Source: Thermoleophilaceae bacterium
GTDB lineage: Bacteria > Actinomycetota > Thermoleophilia > Solirubrobacterales > Thermoleophilaceae
Reading direction: 5' to 3'
NCBI GenBank assembly: GCA_040901445.1
Contig: JBBDYQ010000010.1
Span: forward strand, 1 to 64,000
Length of the DNA: 64,000 bases
Of the stretch, positions 50,358-58,322 are shown in pieces; position 1 is the first letter of the stretch; each line of letters starts with the position of its first letter. The notes beneath the pieces were generated by a model. That model ran no database searches and had not been told where the DNA came from. It saw nothing but the letters and a program-made list of their open reading frames with translations. A program made the position numbers and the translations under genes.

Positions 50358-51766
50358 TCGCCACCCTCCGGAAGGTCCGACACGGGGATCTGCAGGGGCG
50401 CGGGGCCGGTCTCGGCCTCGAGGTCGGGCGGGTCCTGCGAGACGCACGGCACGTCCGGGCGGAACGGCGGCTGGGCACCCGGGAAGCGCGGGCGGGAGCC
50501 GAGCAGCGGCGTGTCGGTGAGGCCGAAGATCAGCTCGTTGGTGCCCGGCAGCCTGCCGGTGGTGATGGTCTGTTCGCCCAGACCCGCGTGGTAGCGCACC
50601 GCGGGACCGTTGCCGTCGAAGTTCTGCGACGCGCTCGCGAGCCCCACAAGCGAGTAGAGCAGCTCGCGGTAGACGGGCTCGTCCGTGGTGTGCGGCGGGT
50701 CGTCCACCGGCTGCTTGAGCGTCGGCAGCGCGTTGCGCCGCAAGCACTCCGTGATGGGCGTGACGCGCTCGAACAGGTCGGTGAGGTCGGGCACCAGGGC
50801 CGCGAGCGAGCGCAGCGCCGGGTCGAGCTCCGAGCGCAGCGCCGGCAGCTCGCCGGCGCGCAGCAGGCCGGCGACCTGGTCGAGCAGGGGCACCGCCAGG
50901 CGCAGCGTGGCCGGTGCCTCCTGGATGCCCGGCCGCACGTCCGCCACGAAGCGGCGGGCGGGCGGCACGAGCTCGTTGACCGCGGCGAGCGTCGGGCCCG
51001 CCACCTCGAGCACGCCGTCGAGCTCGTCCACCGCACGCGCGAGGTCACCCTGCCCGGCTGCGAGGCCGCGCACGGTGCGGTTGAGGCCCGTGACCAGCTC
51101 GGCGAGGCGCTCGTCGTCGCGCGACAGCGCGGCGGCCGCCCGGCCGCCGTCCTCCACGAGCCTCGGAAGGTCGCCCGCTTCGAGCCCGCGCGCGCCCTCG
51201 GCCACCTGCGCGACGCCGGAGAACGCGCCGGCCGAGTGCTCGGCGCCGCCCGCGATGGCCTCGGCGCCGCCGTCCTCGAGCGCCGCGCGGTACTGCTCCA
51301 CCAGCTCCTTCAGGTTCTCGCGGGTGCCGGTCTCGAGGCTGGAGAGGATCTGGTCGAGCTGGACCGGGATGGCGGTCTGGGCGAGCGGGATCGTGCCGCC
51401 CTTCTCCAGCTCCGGTCCGCCCGGGGTGCCGGGCTCCAGGTCCACGAAGAAGTTGCCCTCCAGGAAGATGCGCGGCCGGATCTTGACCTCGGCGTCGCGG
51501 TGGAGCGGCAGGCCCTTGTCGTCGATCTCCATCGTCACGACCGCCGTGCCGCCGGGCCCGCGCTCGACGCCCGTGACCTCGCCCACTTCGACGCCCGCGA
51601 TCCGTACCGGCGAGCGCGAGCCGACCTCGTTCGCGCTGGCGAACACCGCGCGGAACTCCGTACCGCCCGTGAACGGCACGTCGATGAACGCGAGGTAGAA
51701 CGCGAGCACGGCCGCTCCGACGGTGAGCAGGCCCGCGACGGCGTTGGGCAGGCGCGGTCGCCTCAT
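50354..51766 (-). CDS. Mce-family protein (fourth of six)
   Basis: 470 aa. Anchor helix (AVAGLLTVGAAVLAFYLAF), MCE domain (TEFRAVFASANEVGSRSPVRI, AGVEVGEVTGVERG, IRPRIFLEGNFFVDLEPGT), helical tunnel region, and a C-terminal part ending acidic (DPPDLEAETGPA). ATG overlaps the preceding stop (ATGA). Confidence 0.9.
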   Translation of the reverse strand: MRRPRLPNAVAGLLTVGAAVLAFYLAFIDVPFTGGTEFRAVFASANEVGSRSPVRIAGVEVGEVTGVERGPGGTAVVTMEIDDKGLPLHRDAEVKIRPRIFLEGNFFVDLEPGTPGGPELEKGGTIPLAQTAIPVQLDQILSSLETGTRENLKELVEQYRAALEDGGAEAIAGGAEHSAGAFSGVAQVAEGARGLEAGDLPRLVEDGGRAAAALSRDDERLAELVTGLNRTVRGLAAGQGDLARAVDELDGVLEVAGPTLAAVNELVPPARRFVADVRPGIQEAPATLRLAVPLLDQVAGLLRAGELPALRSELDPALRSLAALVPDLTDLFERVTPITECLRRNALPTLKQPVDDPPHTTDEPVYRELLYSLVGLASASQNFDGNGPAVRYHAGLGEQTITTGRLPGTNELIFGLTDTPLLGSRPRFPGAQPPFRPDVPCVSQDPPDLEAETGPAPLQIPVSDLPEGGE

Positions 51767-53151
51767 GGCTGGGGCACCCCCGGCGGCGGGCCCGTGGGCA
51801 GGGTCGTGCGCCCCTGGTTGCCCTCGGGGTTGCCGATCTGCTGCCCCGGCTCATAGCCCTCGTTGCCCGCCTCGCACTCGCCGTCCTGGCCCGGGGCGGC
51901 GGTGTTGGGATAGGGGTTCACGTGCAGCGTGTCCGACGGCGTGGCCGAGGGCAGCATCTCCGGCAGGCCCAGCACCACGAGCGTGCGGAACCACGTGCCC
52001 GCGTTGTCGCCCTCGGAGATCGTGGAGCTCACGTTGCGCGTCCAGAGCCCGAGGTAGTTGCACTGGATCTGGAACGGCGCCAGGTACTCGATGGTGGGCG
52101 CGATGGAGTCCGCGGTGGCGATCAGGCGCTCGATCGCGGAGCGGGTGAGCGGGTCGGAGGAGAGCTCCTCCACCGAGTCGAGCGTGTCGTCGAGCCGGCC
52201 GGCGAGCGCGGTCGTGCGCCGCAGCACCGGGATGCCGGTCTCGAGCGCCCGGTGCAGCTCCGCGCCCGCGGTGTCGAGCACGCGCGTGCCCGGGCGGATG
52301 TCGCGGGCGAGCGCCGCGGCGTCGCGCAGCACCGGCTCCGCGGCCGCGAGCGCGGTGGTGGCCGCGGCCTGCGTGGCCGGCAGCTCGCCGAGCGTCTCGG
52401 CCAGGTGGTCGCGAGCGTTGGCGAAGGCCCCCGCGGTGCTGTCCGCGTTCTCCACCACCGGGCCCAGGCGGGCCGCCTCGGCGGCCAGCTCGCTCGCGAA
52501 GCGGTCGGCGCCGCGGATGAAGCCGCGCAGGGCGGTGCGCTCGTCGGAGAGGTTGCGCGCCACGCTCTCGAAGCGGCGCAACAGCGGCGGGGCTTCCTCG
52601 ATCAGGGCGTTGACGTCGGCGCCGCGGCCGGCGAAGGCCAGGCCGGCGCCGTCGAGGGTGCCCTGGAAGGCCCGGCGCGTGGCGTCGTCGAAGGCGTTGA
52701 TCACGTCGTCGAGCTCGACGACCGGTGATGACTGCTCGAGCGCGAGCTCACCCCCGGTCGGAACGGCCGTTCCCTCGGTGCCGGGCGTGATCTCGAGGTA
52801 TTTCAGCCCCAGCGTGGAGCGCGGGCGCACCTGCACGCGACTGTCGTCGGCGATGGGCTCGACCTGCTGCTCGAGCTTGAGCGACAGCTCGGCCACCGGC
52901 AGGCCGTTCTCGTCCCCCACCGGCTCGATCTGCGACACCACCCCCACCCGCTTGCCGCCGATCCGCACCTCGTTGCCGGGGATCAGGTTGGCGGCATCGG
53001 GCACCGTCACCGTCACGTCGTAGGTGGGCACGAACGGCAGGCCGGTGTTGGCGTTGTAGGAGAGGAAGACCCCGACGACCCCCACGAGCACGGTGACCGC
53101 TCCGACCAGGATCGGGCTGGCGAAGAGGGATGTGGGCGCGCGCCGGCTCAT
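51763..53151 (-). CDS. Mce-family protein (third of six)
   Basis: 462 aa. Anchor helix (LVGAVTVLVGVVGVFLSYNA), MCE domain (YDVTVTVPDAANLIPGNEVRI, GGKRVGVVSQIEP, RSTLGLKYLEITPGTEG), a PVVELDDVINAFD block shared with the other members, then the helical region and a Pro/Gly-rich tail. ATG 53151 gives MSRRAPTSLFASP; overlaps the preceding stop (ATGA). Confidence 0.9.
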   Translation of the reverse strand: MSRRAPTSLFASPILVGAVTVLVGVVGVFLSYNANTGLPFVPTYDVTVTVPDAANLIPGNEVRIGGKRVGVVSQIEPVGDENGLPVAELSLKLEQQVEPIADDSRVQVRPRSTLGLKYLEITPGTEGTAVPTGGELALEQSSPVVELDDVINAFDDATRRAFQGTLDGAGLAFAGRGADVNALIEEAPPLLRRFESVARNLSDERTALRGFIRGADRFASELAAEAARLGPVVENADSTAGAFANARDHLAETLGELPATQAAATTALAAAEPVLRDAAALARDIRPGTRVLDTAGAELHRALETGIPVLRRTTALAGRLDDTLDSVEELSSDPLTRSAIERLIATADSIAPTIEYLAPFQIQCNYLGLWTRNVSSTISEGDNAGTWFRTLVVLGLPEMLPSATPSDTLHVNPYPNTAAPGQDGECEAGNEGYEPGQQIGNPEGNQGRTTLPTGPPPGVPQP

Positions 53152-54449
53152 GGTTCGAGGAGGAAGCCGAGAAGCCGGGCCTGCGTGTCGCTCATGCGCG
53201 AGCGCGCCTCCCGCTGCGAGATCGAATGCTGCGCGCCCCGCTCGCGGCCGGGCTCGAAGTGCGCGTCGCAACCCTCCACCGGCTCCGCGGCGTGGCCCTG
53301 GCAGGTGGAGGCGACCTGGTAGCTCGGCAGGACGTGCGAGACCTGGTCGAAGCGCGAGATCGCGGAGGCGGCGTAGAACGGGAAGGTCTGGAGCCCCTCG
53401 ACCGTGCCGGTCTCGCGCAGGTTGACCAGCAGCTGCGTGGTGATGTCCACGAGCGGGGTGAGCTTCTCGGCGAGCGGGCGCAGGCGGTTCGCAACCGGCG
53501 TGGCGGCCCGCACCGCACGGCGGCCCGTCCGGGACGTGTCCGCGAGCGCCGCCAGCGCCGGGCGAGCGGCGTCGGCCAGCGGGTCGAAGTCGCCCACCAG
53601 GTCGTGCGCGGCCGGGGCGGCCGCGCGCAGGTCGCGCACCACCGGCGTGCCGTCGCGCGCCAGACGGGCGAGGCTCGTGGCCGCGGGCTCGAGCTCCTCG
53701 AGCATCCGCGGCAGCGTGCGAACGGCCTCGTCGAGGTGGTCGCGCCGCCCGGCCGCCGCGGTGGCCGCGCTGTCGGCGCGCTCGATGAAGCTGGCCGTCT
53801 CTCGCTCCTTGGCCGCGAGCTCGGCCAGCACGGCGTCGGAGCGGTCCACGAGCCGTGCCAGCGTGCGCCGGTCGCCGTTGAGCAGCTCGAGCAGCTCGTT
53901 GGCCTCCTCGAGCGCCGGGTTGGCGCGGCGGATGGCCTCGCTCAGCTCACGCGGGCGCCCGGCGAGGCCGGTGCCGAGCTCGTTCACGACGAGCGCCAGC
54001 CGCTCGCTGTAGGGGCGCCGCAGCGCGGCGAACACGAGGTCGAGGTCCACCGGCGAGCTGGTCTGGTCGAGCCCGACGACGGGGGTCCCCCCGGCGTCGG
54101 CGCGCAGCGGCCGCGCGTCCGGGGTGCCCGGCTCGCACTGGATGTACTTCTCGCCGATCAGGCTCTGCGGCTTGATCGTGCAGGAGGCGTCCGAGCGGAA
54201 CGGGGCGAAGCCCGTCTCGATCTCCATCTCGATGCGCGCGTGGCGCTCGTCGGTGAGCTCGATGTCGGTGACGCTGCCCACGCGCGCCCCGGCGACCTTG
54301 ACGTCCTGGCCGGGGATCAGGTGCGCGGCGTTGTCGAAGATCGCCGCCACGCGGTAGGTCTCGCCGCTGCCGCTGCCGCCGGCGCCGCTGACCACGAGGC
54401 CGGCCGCCGCCGCGACGGCGATCCCGAGAGTCGAGAGCAGGCGCCTCAT
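53148..54449 (-). CDS. Mce-family protein (second of six)
   Basis: 433 aa. N-terminal hydrophobic segment (LLSTLGIAVAAAAGLVVSGAGGSG) has a lipobox-like shape but no cysteine, so it is an anchor or signal peptide and not a lipoprotein signal. MCE domain (YRVAAIFDNAAHLIPGQDVKV, GARVGSVTDIELTDERHARI, LIGEKYIQCEPGT), helical region, C-terminus with CQGHAAEPVEGCD. ATG overlaps the preceding stop. Confidence 0.9.
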   Translation of the reverse strand: MRRLLSTLGIAVAAAAGLVVSGAGGSGSGETYRVAAIFDNAAHLIPGQDVKVAGARVGSVTDIELTDERHARIEMEIETGFAPFRSDASCTIKPQSLIGEKYIQCEPGTPDARPLRADAGGTPVVGLDQTSSPVDLDLVFAALRRPYSERLALVVNELGTGLAGRPRELSEAIRRANPALEEANELLELLNGDRRTLARLVDRSDAVLAELAAKERETASFIERADSAATAAAGRRDHLDEAVRTLPRMLEELEPAATSLARLARDGTPVVRDLRAAAPAAHDLVGDFDPLADAARPALAALADTSRTGRRAVRAATPVANRLRPLAEKLTPLVDITTQLLVNLRETGTVEGLQTFPFYAASAISRFDQVSHVLPSYQVASTCQGHAAEPVEGCDAHFEPGRERGAQHSISQREARSRMSDTQARLLGFLLEP

Positions 54450-55810
54450 CGGGGGTCGTCCTCGCGGTCGCAGACGTCGTCCTGCCCGTCGGTGAACGGG
54501 TTGGAGCCGTCGGGCGCGGGCTGCGTGGCGGCGCCGGGGCAACGCTTGGTGACGCCCTTGCGGTAGCCGAACAGGCCCTGCGGCCCATCGGGGATGGGGA
54601 TGAGGGTGCCCTCGTTGTTGAGCGTGTAGGGCGTGCCCTGGAACGAGATGCGGGCGTAGTGGCCGTTGGCGTCGTAGTAGCCGCCGGTGGCGCCGCCGAA
54701 GCCGTTGAGCAGGCCGCCCACGACGTCGGGCGTGTACGGCCGCGCCTCCTGCAGGATCGGCAGCGCGTCCTCCACCGTCTGGACCGTGGAGGAGAAGGCG
54801 GGCACGGCCACGTCCTCGAGGTCGCTGAGGCGGCGCAGCACGCCGAGCAGGTCGTCGGAGCGGCCGGGCCGGTCGATCGTGGCCTGCAGGGCGCGGGTCT
54901 CGGGCAGCGCGTCACGGGCTATCGGCTGGAGGCGGGTGAGCACGCGCGAGAGGTCGGGCGCGGCCGGACGTGCCTCGTTGATCACGGGCTGCAGGTCGTC
55001 GAGCAGCGCGCGCACGTTCACGAGCGTCGTGTTGGTGCGCCGCAGCGTGGGCGGGAGCCGGCGCAGCGACGCGTCGAGCGCCTCGCTCTCGCTCGCCAGC
55101 TCACCGGTGGCGGCGAGCGCGTTGCTGACGAGCTGGTCGAGGTCCTCTGGCCGCGACGCCACGGCGGAGACCACGTCGGCCGACTCGACCACGAGGCGCT
55201 CGAGCGCCCGCTGGTCCTCCGTGAGCTCGCGCGCCGTGGCGGCCGATTGGGACAGGGCCGGGTTGAGGTACTCGAGGCCGGCGTTGATGTCCTCTGCCGC
55301 GCCGTCGTCGAAGACGTGGGCCGACGCCCGCGTGGCGGCGCGGAGATCGGCCTGGGTGGAGGGGTCCAGCGTGTTGAGGACCTGGTCGAGGTCCACGATC
55401 CCGCGAGCGTCCTCGGCCGGGATGGCGCCGCCGTCCTCGATCTCGGGGGCGTCGTTGGGGCCGAGCTCGAGCGCGACGTACTTGTTCGCGATGCCCGACA
55501 GCGAGCTCGCGCGCACGGTCGCGACCGTGCCGCGGGGCAGCGGCGTGAGCTCGTCGTCGGAGATCGAGAGCTCGATGCGCGCGCGCGCGTCGTCGGTCAG
55601 CTCGATGTCCTCGACGAGCCCGACCGGCACGCCGCCGACCTTCACCTCGTTGCCGTTCACGAGCTGGCCGGCGTTGGGCAGCTCGATGTTCACGCGGTAG
55701 CCGCCACCGCCGCCGAACATGAGCAGCGCGACCACCGCCACGGCGAGGATCAGCGACGCGGTTGTCAGACCGCGGACGAAATTGCGGCTCCCTCTCCCCC
55801 CTCCTCCCAG
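54446..55810 (-). CDS. Mce-family protein (first of six), probable CTG start
   Basis: About 454 aa. Anchor helix (VRGLTTASLILAVAVVALLM), MCE domain (YRVNIELPNAGQLVNGNEVKV, GGVPVGLVEDIELTDDARARI), IVDLDQVLNTLD block and helical region; C-terminus GVTKRCPGAATQ...DVCDRED. No ATG, GTG or TTG lies upstream of the anchor; GTG 55741 would cut into it. CTG 55810 is preceded by AGGAGG at a 5-base spacing, so I take it as the start. Confidence 0.8.
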   Translation of the reverse strand: MGGGGRGSRNFVRGLTTASLILAVAVVALLMFGGGGGYRVNIELPNAGQLVNGNEVKVGGVPVGLVEDIELTDDARARIELSISDDELTPLPRGTVATVRASSLSGIANKYVALELGPNDAPEIEDGGAIPAEDARGIVDLDQVLNTLDPSTQADLRAATRASAHVFDDGAAEDINAGLEYLNPALSQSAATARELTEDQRALERLVVESADVVSAVASRPEDLDQLVSNALAATGELASESEALDASLRRLPPTLRRTNTTLVNVRALLDDLQPVINEARPAAPDLSRVLTRLQPIARDALPETRALQATIDRPGRSDDLLGVLRRLSDLEDVAVPAFSSTVQTVEDALPILQEARPYTPDVVGGLLNGFGGATGGYYDANGHYARISFQGTPYTLNNEGTLIPIPDGPQGLFGYRKGVTKRCPGAATQPAPDGSNPFTDGQDDVCDREDDPR

Positions 55811-55843
55811 CTGGTCCTCCTCCCTTGAAGGAGATTCAAGCTA
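55811..55843 (-). promoter_or_regulatory. leader and ribosome binding site of the mce operon
   Basis: TAGCTT (55843-55838) may be the -10. The leader can form a small hairpin (CTTGAA/TTCAAG, loop TCTCC), followed by AAGGGAGGAGG (55826-55816) and the CTG start. This operon is therefore leadered, unlike most others here. Confidence 0.5.
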
Positions 55844-55926
55844 TACGGACACGGTCGCGCCCCGCAAGGAGGAACCGTCGCCGGCGGGGGCGCCCAACGG
55901 CCCGCATGACGGTGCGCCAGTACGGG

Positions 55927-55932
55927 TAGGAT
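55927..55932 (+). promoter_or_regulatory. -10 element of a small membrane protein gene (leaderless)
   Basis: TAGGAT preceded by CGGG, 7 bases before the ATG at 55940. Confidence 0.55.
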
Positions 55933-55939
55933 CGCGCTG

Positions 55940-56200
55940 ATGGGCTGGGTCTACCTGTACATGTTCGTGATCTTGAAGATCCCGGTCGTCGCGGCCATCT
56001 GGCTGCTGTGGTGGGCCGCCAAGGAGCCGGAGCAGTCACCCGACACCGAAGCCGGAGGCGGCGGCTCCGACCGCGACCATCCGCGCGACCCGCGCCACCC
56101 GCGCCCGCCGCGCCGCGGCCCCCACGCCGCGCCGCCTCCGCGGTCGCCGGAGCGGGTGCGCGTGCACGCCGCCCCGCCGGACCGGGTGCACGCCGGGTGA
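55940..56200 (+). CDS. small membrane protein (86 aa)
   Basis: 86 aa: one membrane helix (WVYLYMFVILKIPVVAAIWL LW-type, residues 3-24) followed by a charged, Pro/Arg/His-rich cytoplasmic tail. No family recognised. Divergent from the mce operon and coupled by GTGA to the next gene. Confidence 0.6.
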   Translation: MGWVYLYMFVILKIPVVAAIWLLWWAAKEPEQSPDTEAGGGGSDRDHPRDPRHPRPPRRGPHAAPPPRSPERVRVHAAPPDRVHAG

Positions 56201-56547
56201 CGCCCCCGATCGACGACGGCCACGCCGTGCATTACACGGCGGTGGAGCGCGGCACGACCGTGTACAGCTCCGACGAGGTCGAGGTGGGCACCGTCGAGCA
56301 GGTCCTCGACAACTACCGCGAGCACATCTTCGACGGCATCGTGCTGCTCACGACCGCGGGCGACCGCCGCTTCGTGGACGCGCCCGAGGTGGCCCGCACG
56401 GCCGAGCGCGCGGTCACGCTCACGATCGTCGCGGCCGAGGTGGAGGGGCTGCCGCCGCCCGAGCAGGGACCGCCGGTGTTCGGGCCGAAGCGCGGCGGGG
56501 GCAAGCTGTCGCGCTTCCTGGGCGGCGGCGGCTGGAAGAAGCGCTAG
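56197..56547 (+). CDS. small PRC-barrel-like protein (116 aa)
   Basis: 116 aa. The body VERGTTVYSSDEVEVGTVEQV...IFDGIVLLTTAGDRRFVDAPEV has the beta-rich pattern of a PRC-barrel/DUF2171 domain, found in proteins that bind other proteins or stress factors. The C-terminus is basic and Gly-rich (KRGGGKLSRFLGGGGWKKR). GTG start. The convergent MFS frame runs into its 3' end. Confidence 0.65.
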   Translation: MTPPIDDGHAVHYTAVERGTTVYSSDEVEVGTVEQVLDNYREHIFDGIVLLTTAGDRRFVDAPEVARTAERAVTLTIVAAEVEGLPPPEQGPPVFGPKRGGGKLSRFLGGGGWKKR

Positions 56548-57820
56548 GCGCCCCTCCAGGGGTCAGGTCTTGCAATCCAGCATCGCTCACGGCCCCTCGG
56601 GGCCGGATGCTGGATTGCAAGACCTGACCCCATCCTCCGCGGGCGAGCGCGACCAGCGCGGCGCCCGTGGCGAGCGTCGCGGCCGCGCCCATCAGCCAGG
56701 CGGCGCGGGTCCCGCCGTGCGCGGCCGCCCAGCCCGCCAGCGGCCCGCCGATCGGCGTGGAGCCGAGGAACACGACGCTGTAGAGCGCCATCACCCGTCC
56801 GCGCATCCCGGGCGCGACCGCGAGCTGCAGCAGCGAGTTGACCGTGGCGGCGAAGGCGGTGGAGACGGCGCCCAGCGGGACGAGCACGGCGATCGCGACA
56901 GGCACGCTGGGCGCCAGCGCCACCCCGCCCATCAGCACACCGAAGGCCACGGTGAGCCCCGCGAGCCGGCCCAGCCCGGGGTCGCGGCGCCACGAGCTTG
57001 CGAGCGCCCCGGCCACCGCGCCCGCGCCCATCGCCGCGCCGAGGGCGCCGTACACCGACGCCCCGGCGTCGAAGTCGACCTCCGCCATCAGCGGCAGCAG
57101 CACCCGGAAGTTGAAGGCCAGCGTGCCGACGACCGCCATCGCGAGCAGCGGCACGAGCAGCTCCGGGGTGCCGCGCACGTAGCGCAGGCCCGAGCGCAGC
57201 TGTCCGCGCGCCCGCGCGACGGGCTGGGCCTCGTGCAGCGCCGCGGCGTCCATCCCCCTCAGTGCCCACACGACCGCCGCGAACGAGACCGTGTTCAGGG
57301 CGAAGCAGGGCGCCACGCCCGCCAGGGCGATGATCACGCCGCCGACGGCCGGGCCGGCCAGGCGCGCGCACGAGACGAGCGCCGCGTTGAGCGAGACCGC
57401 GCCGGCCACCTGCGCCGGCCCGACCATCTCCATGACGAAGGACTGGCGGACCGGGTGGTCGACCGCGTGGCCGAAGCCGCGCACCAGCACGAGCGCGTAG
57501 ACCATCCAGAGCTCCACGGACCCCGTGGCGGTGAGCGCGAACAGCGACAGTGCCGGCACGGCCATGCCGAGCTGGCAGGCGATGAGGATGCGCCGCTTTG
57601 ACAGACGGTCGGCCAGGATCCCCGCCCACGGGCCCACGAGCAGCATGGGCGCGAACTGGAGCGCGCTGACGAGGCCGAGCGACACCGCGCTGCCTGTGAG
57701 CTGGAGCACGAGCCACAGCTCCGCCACGGTCTGGATCCAAGTCCCGGTGAGGGAGACGAGCTGCCCGTTGAAGAAGCGGCGGTAGTTCGCTACCCGGAGC
57801 GGCGCGAAGGCGCGCGTCAC
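56420..57820 (-). CDS. MFS transporter, EntS-like; 3' end altered by a repeat
   Basis: About 466 aa as read. Twelve membrane helices of the MFS_3/EntS family (LVSLTGTWIQTVAELWLVLQ; GPWAGILADRLSKRRILIACQL motif A; HPVRQSFVMEMV; GAMRGRVMALYSVVFLGSTPIGGPLAG-like). The family-like sequence ends at ALVALARGG. The next about 25 codons come from the inverted repeat at 56559-56631, after which the frame runs antisense into the neighbouring gene to a stop at 56420. GTG start overlaps the MarR stop (GTGA). Probably exports drugs or metabolites under MarR control. Confidence 0.8.
   Translation of the reverse strand: MTRAFAPLRVANYRRFFNGQLVSLTGTWIQTVAELWLVLQLTGSAVSLGLVSALQFAPMLLVGPWAGILADRLSKRRILIACQLGMAVPALSLFALTATGSVELWMVYALVLVRGFGHAVDHPVRQSFVMEMVGPAQVAGAVSLNAALVSCARLAGPAVGGVIIALAGVAPCFALNTVSFAAVVWALRGMDAAALHEAQPVARARGQLRSGLRYVRGTPELLVPLLAMAVVGTLAFNFRVLLPLMAEVDFDAGASVYGALGAAMGAGAVAGALASSWRRDPGLGRLAGLTVAFGVLMGGVALAPSVPVAIAVLVPLGAVSTAFAATVNSLLQLAVAPGMRGRVMALYSVVFLGSTPIGGPLAGWAAAHGGTRAAWLMGAAATLATGAALVALARGGWGQVLQSSIRPRGAVSDAGLQDLTPGGAPSASSSRRRPGSATACPRRASARTPAVPARAAAAPPPRPRRS
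56559..56631. repeat. 26-bp perfect inverted repeat (REP/MITE-like)
   Basis: Arms 56559-56584 and 56606-56631 are exact reverse complements (26 bp); the 21-base loop contains its own stem (GGCCCC/GGGGCC). Outer sequence GGGGTCAGGTCTTGC resembles termini reported beside RAYT transposases, and the core matches the repeat at 31138. It lies in the 3' end of the MFS frame. Confidence 0.8.
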
Positions 57821-58239
57821 GCGTCCTCGTCCAGCAGCCGCTCGAGCACGTCGGCGGCGCGCTCCAGCGCCGCGCGGTCCGCGGTGTCGAGCCGCTCCAG
57901 GCGGCGCGCCAGATAGGCGGTCTTGCGCGTGCGCAGCGCCTTGAGCACCCGCCGGCCCTCGCCGCTGACGGCCAGGCGCGCCACGCGCGCGTCGTGCTCG
58001 TCGGAGCTGCGCTCGATCAGCCCGGCGTCGGCGAGCCGCGCCGCCAGGCGTGTGACGGTGGGGCGCTGCACGCGCTCGGCCTCGGCCAGCTCGGACGGCG
58101 TGAGCGGGCCCAGGCGCTCGATGGTGGAGAGGGCTGCGACGAGCGAGGGAGAGAGCGCGGGGTCGCCCTGCTGGCGCAGCCGCCGCGCCATGCGCGTGAT
58201 GGCCAGCCGCAGGCGGGAGGCGAGCTCAGGATCGTTCAC
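57817..58239 (-). CDS. MarR-family regulator
   Basis: 140 aa. Winged helix: LSPSLVAALSTIERLGPLTP, ELAEAERVQRPTVTRLAARL (recognition helix), ADAGLIERSSDEHDARVARL (wing). I prefer GTG 58239 to the longer frame from TTG 58254, because it places two symmetrical operator-like sites just outside the gene. Stop overlaps the MFS start, so regulator and exporter are cotranscribed. Confidence 0.87.
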   Translation of the reverse strand: MNDPELASRLRLAITRMARRLRQQGDPALSPSLVAALSTIERLGPLTPSELAEAERVQRPTVTRLAARLADAGLIERSSDEHDARVARLAVSGEGRRVLKALRTRKTAYLARRLERLDTADRAALERAADVLERLLDEDA

Positions 58240-58241
58240 CG

Positions 58242-58260
58242 TGCTAATTAGCAACGCTAA
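58242..58260. promoter_or_regulatory. candidate MarR operator
   Basis: Two overlapping symmetric sites: TGCTAATTAGCA (58242-58253, perfect palindrome) and TTAGC-AAC-GCTAA (58248-58260). AT-rich and next to the marR start; typical size and symmetry for MarR autorepression. Confidence 0.6.
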
Positions 58261-58276
58261 TCACCATAGCAGGGTC

Positions 58277-58292
58277 GCATTCGCCAGAATGC
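58277..58292 (+). other. small hairpin in the citrate synthase upstream region
   Basis: GCATTC and GAATGC around GCCA. May lie in the promoter or the leader; role unknown. GAGGAG 6 bases before the citrate synthase ATG is its ribosome binding site. Confidence 0.35.
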
Positions 58293-58322
58293 GGGTAGGG
58301 AACTCCGACAGAGGAGACTGCA

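Noticed and set aside
53173-53222. Lipoprotein signal in the second Mce protein
   Set aside because: The N-terminus at 54449 has a lipobox-like shape but no cysteine, and the Cys-containing parts are at the C-terminus.
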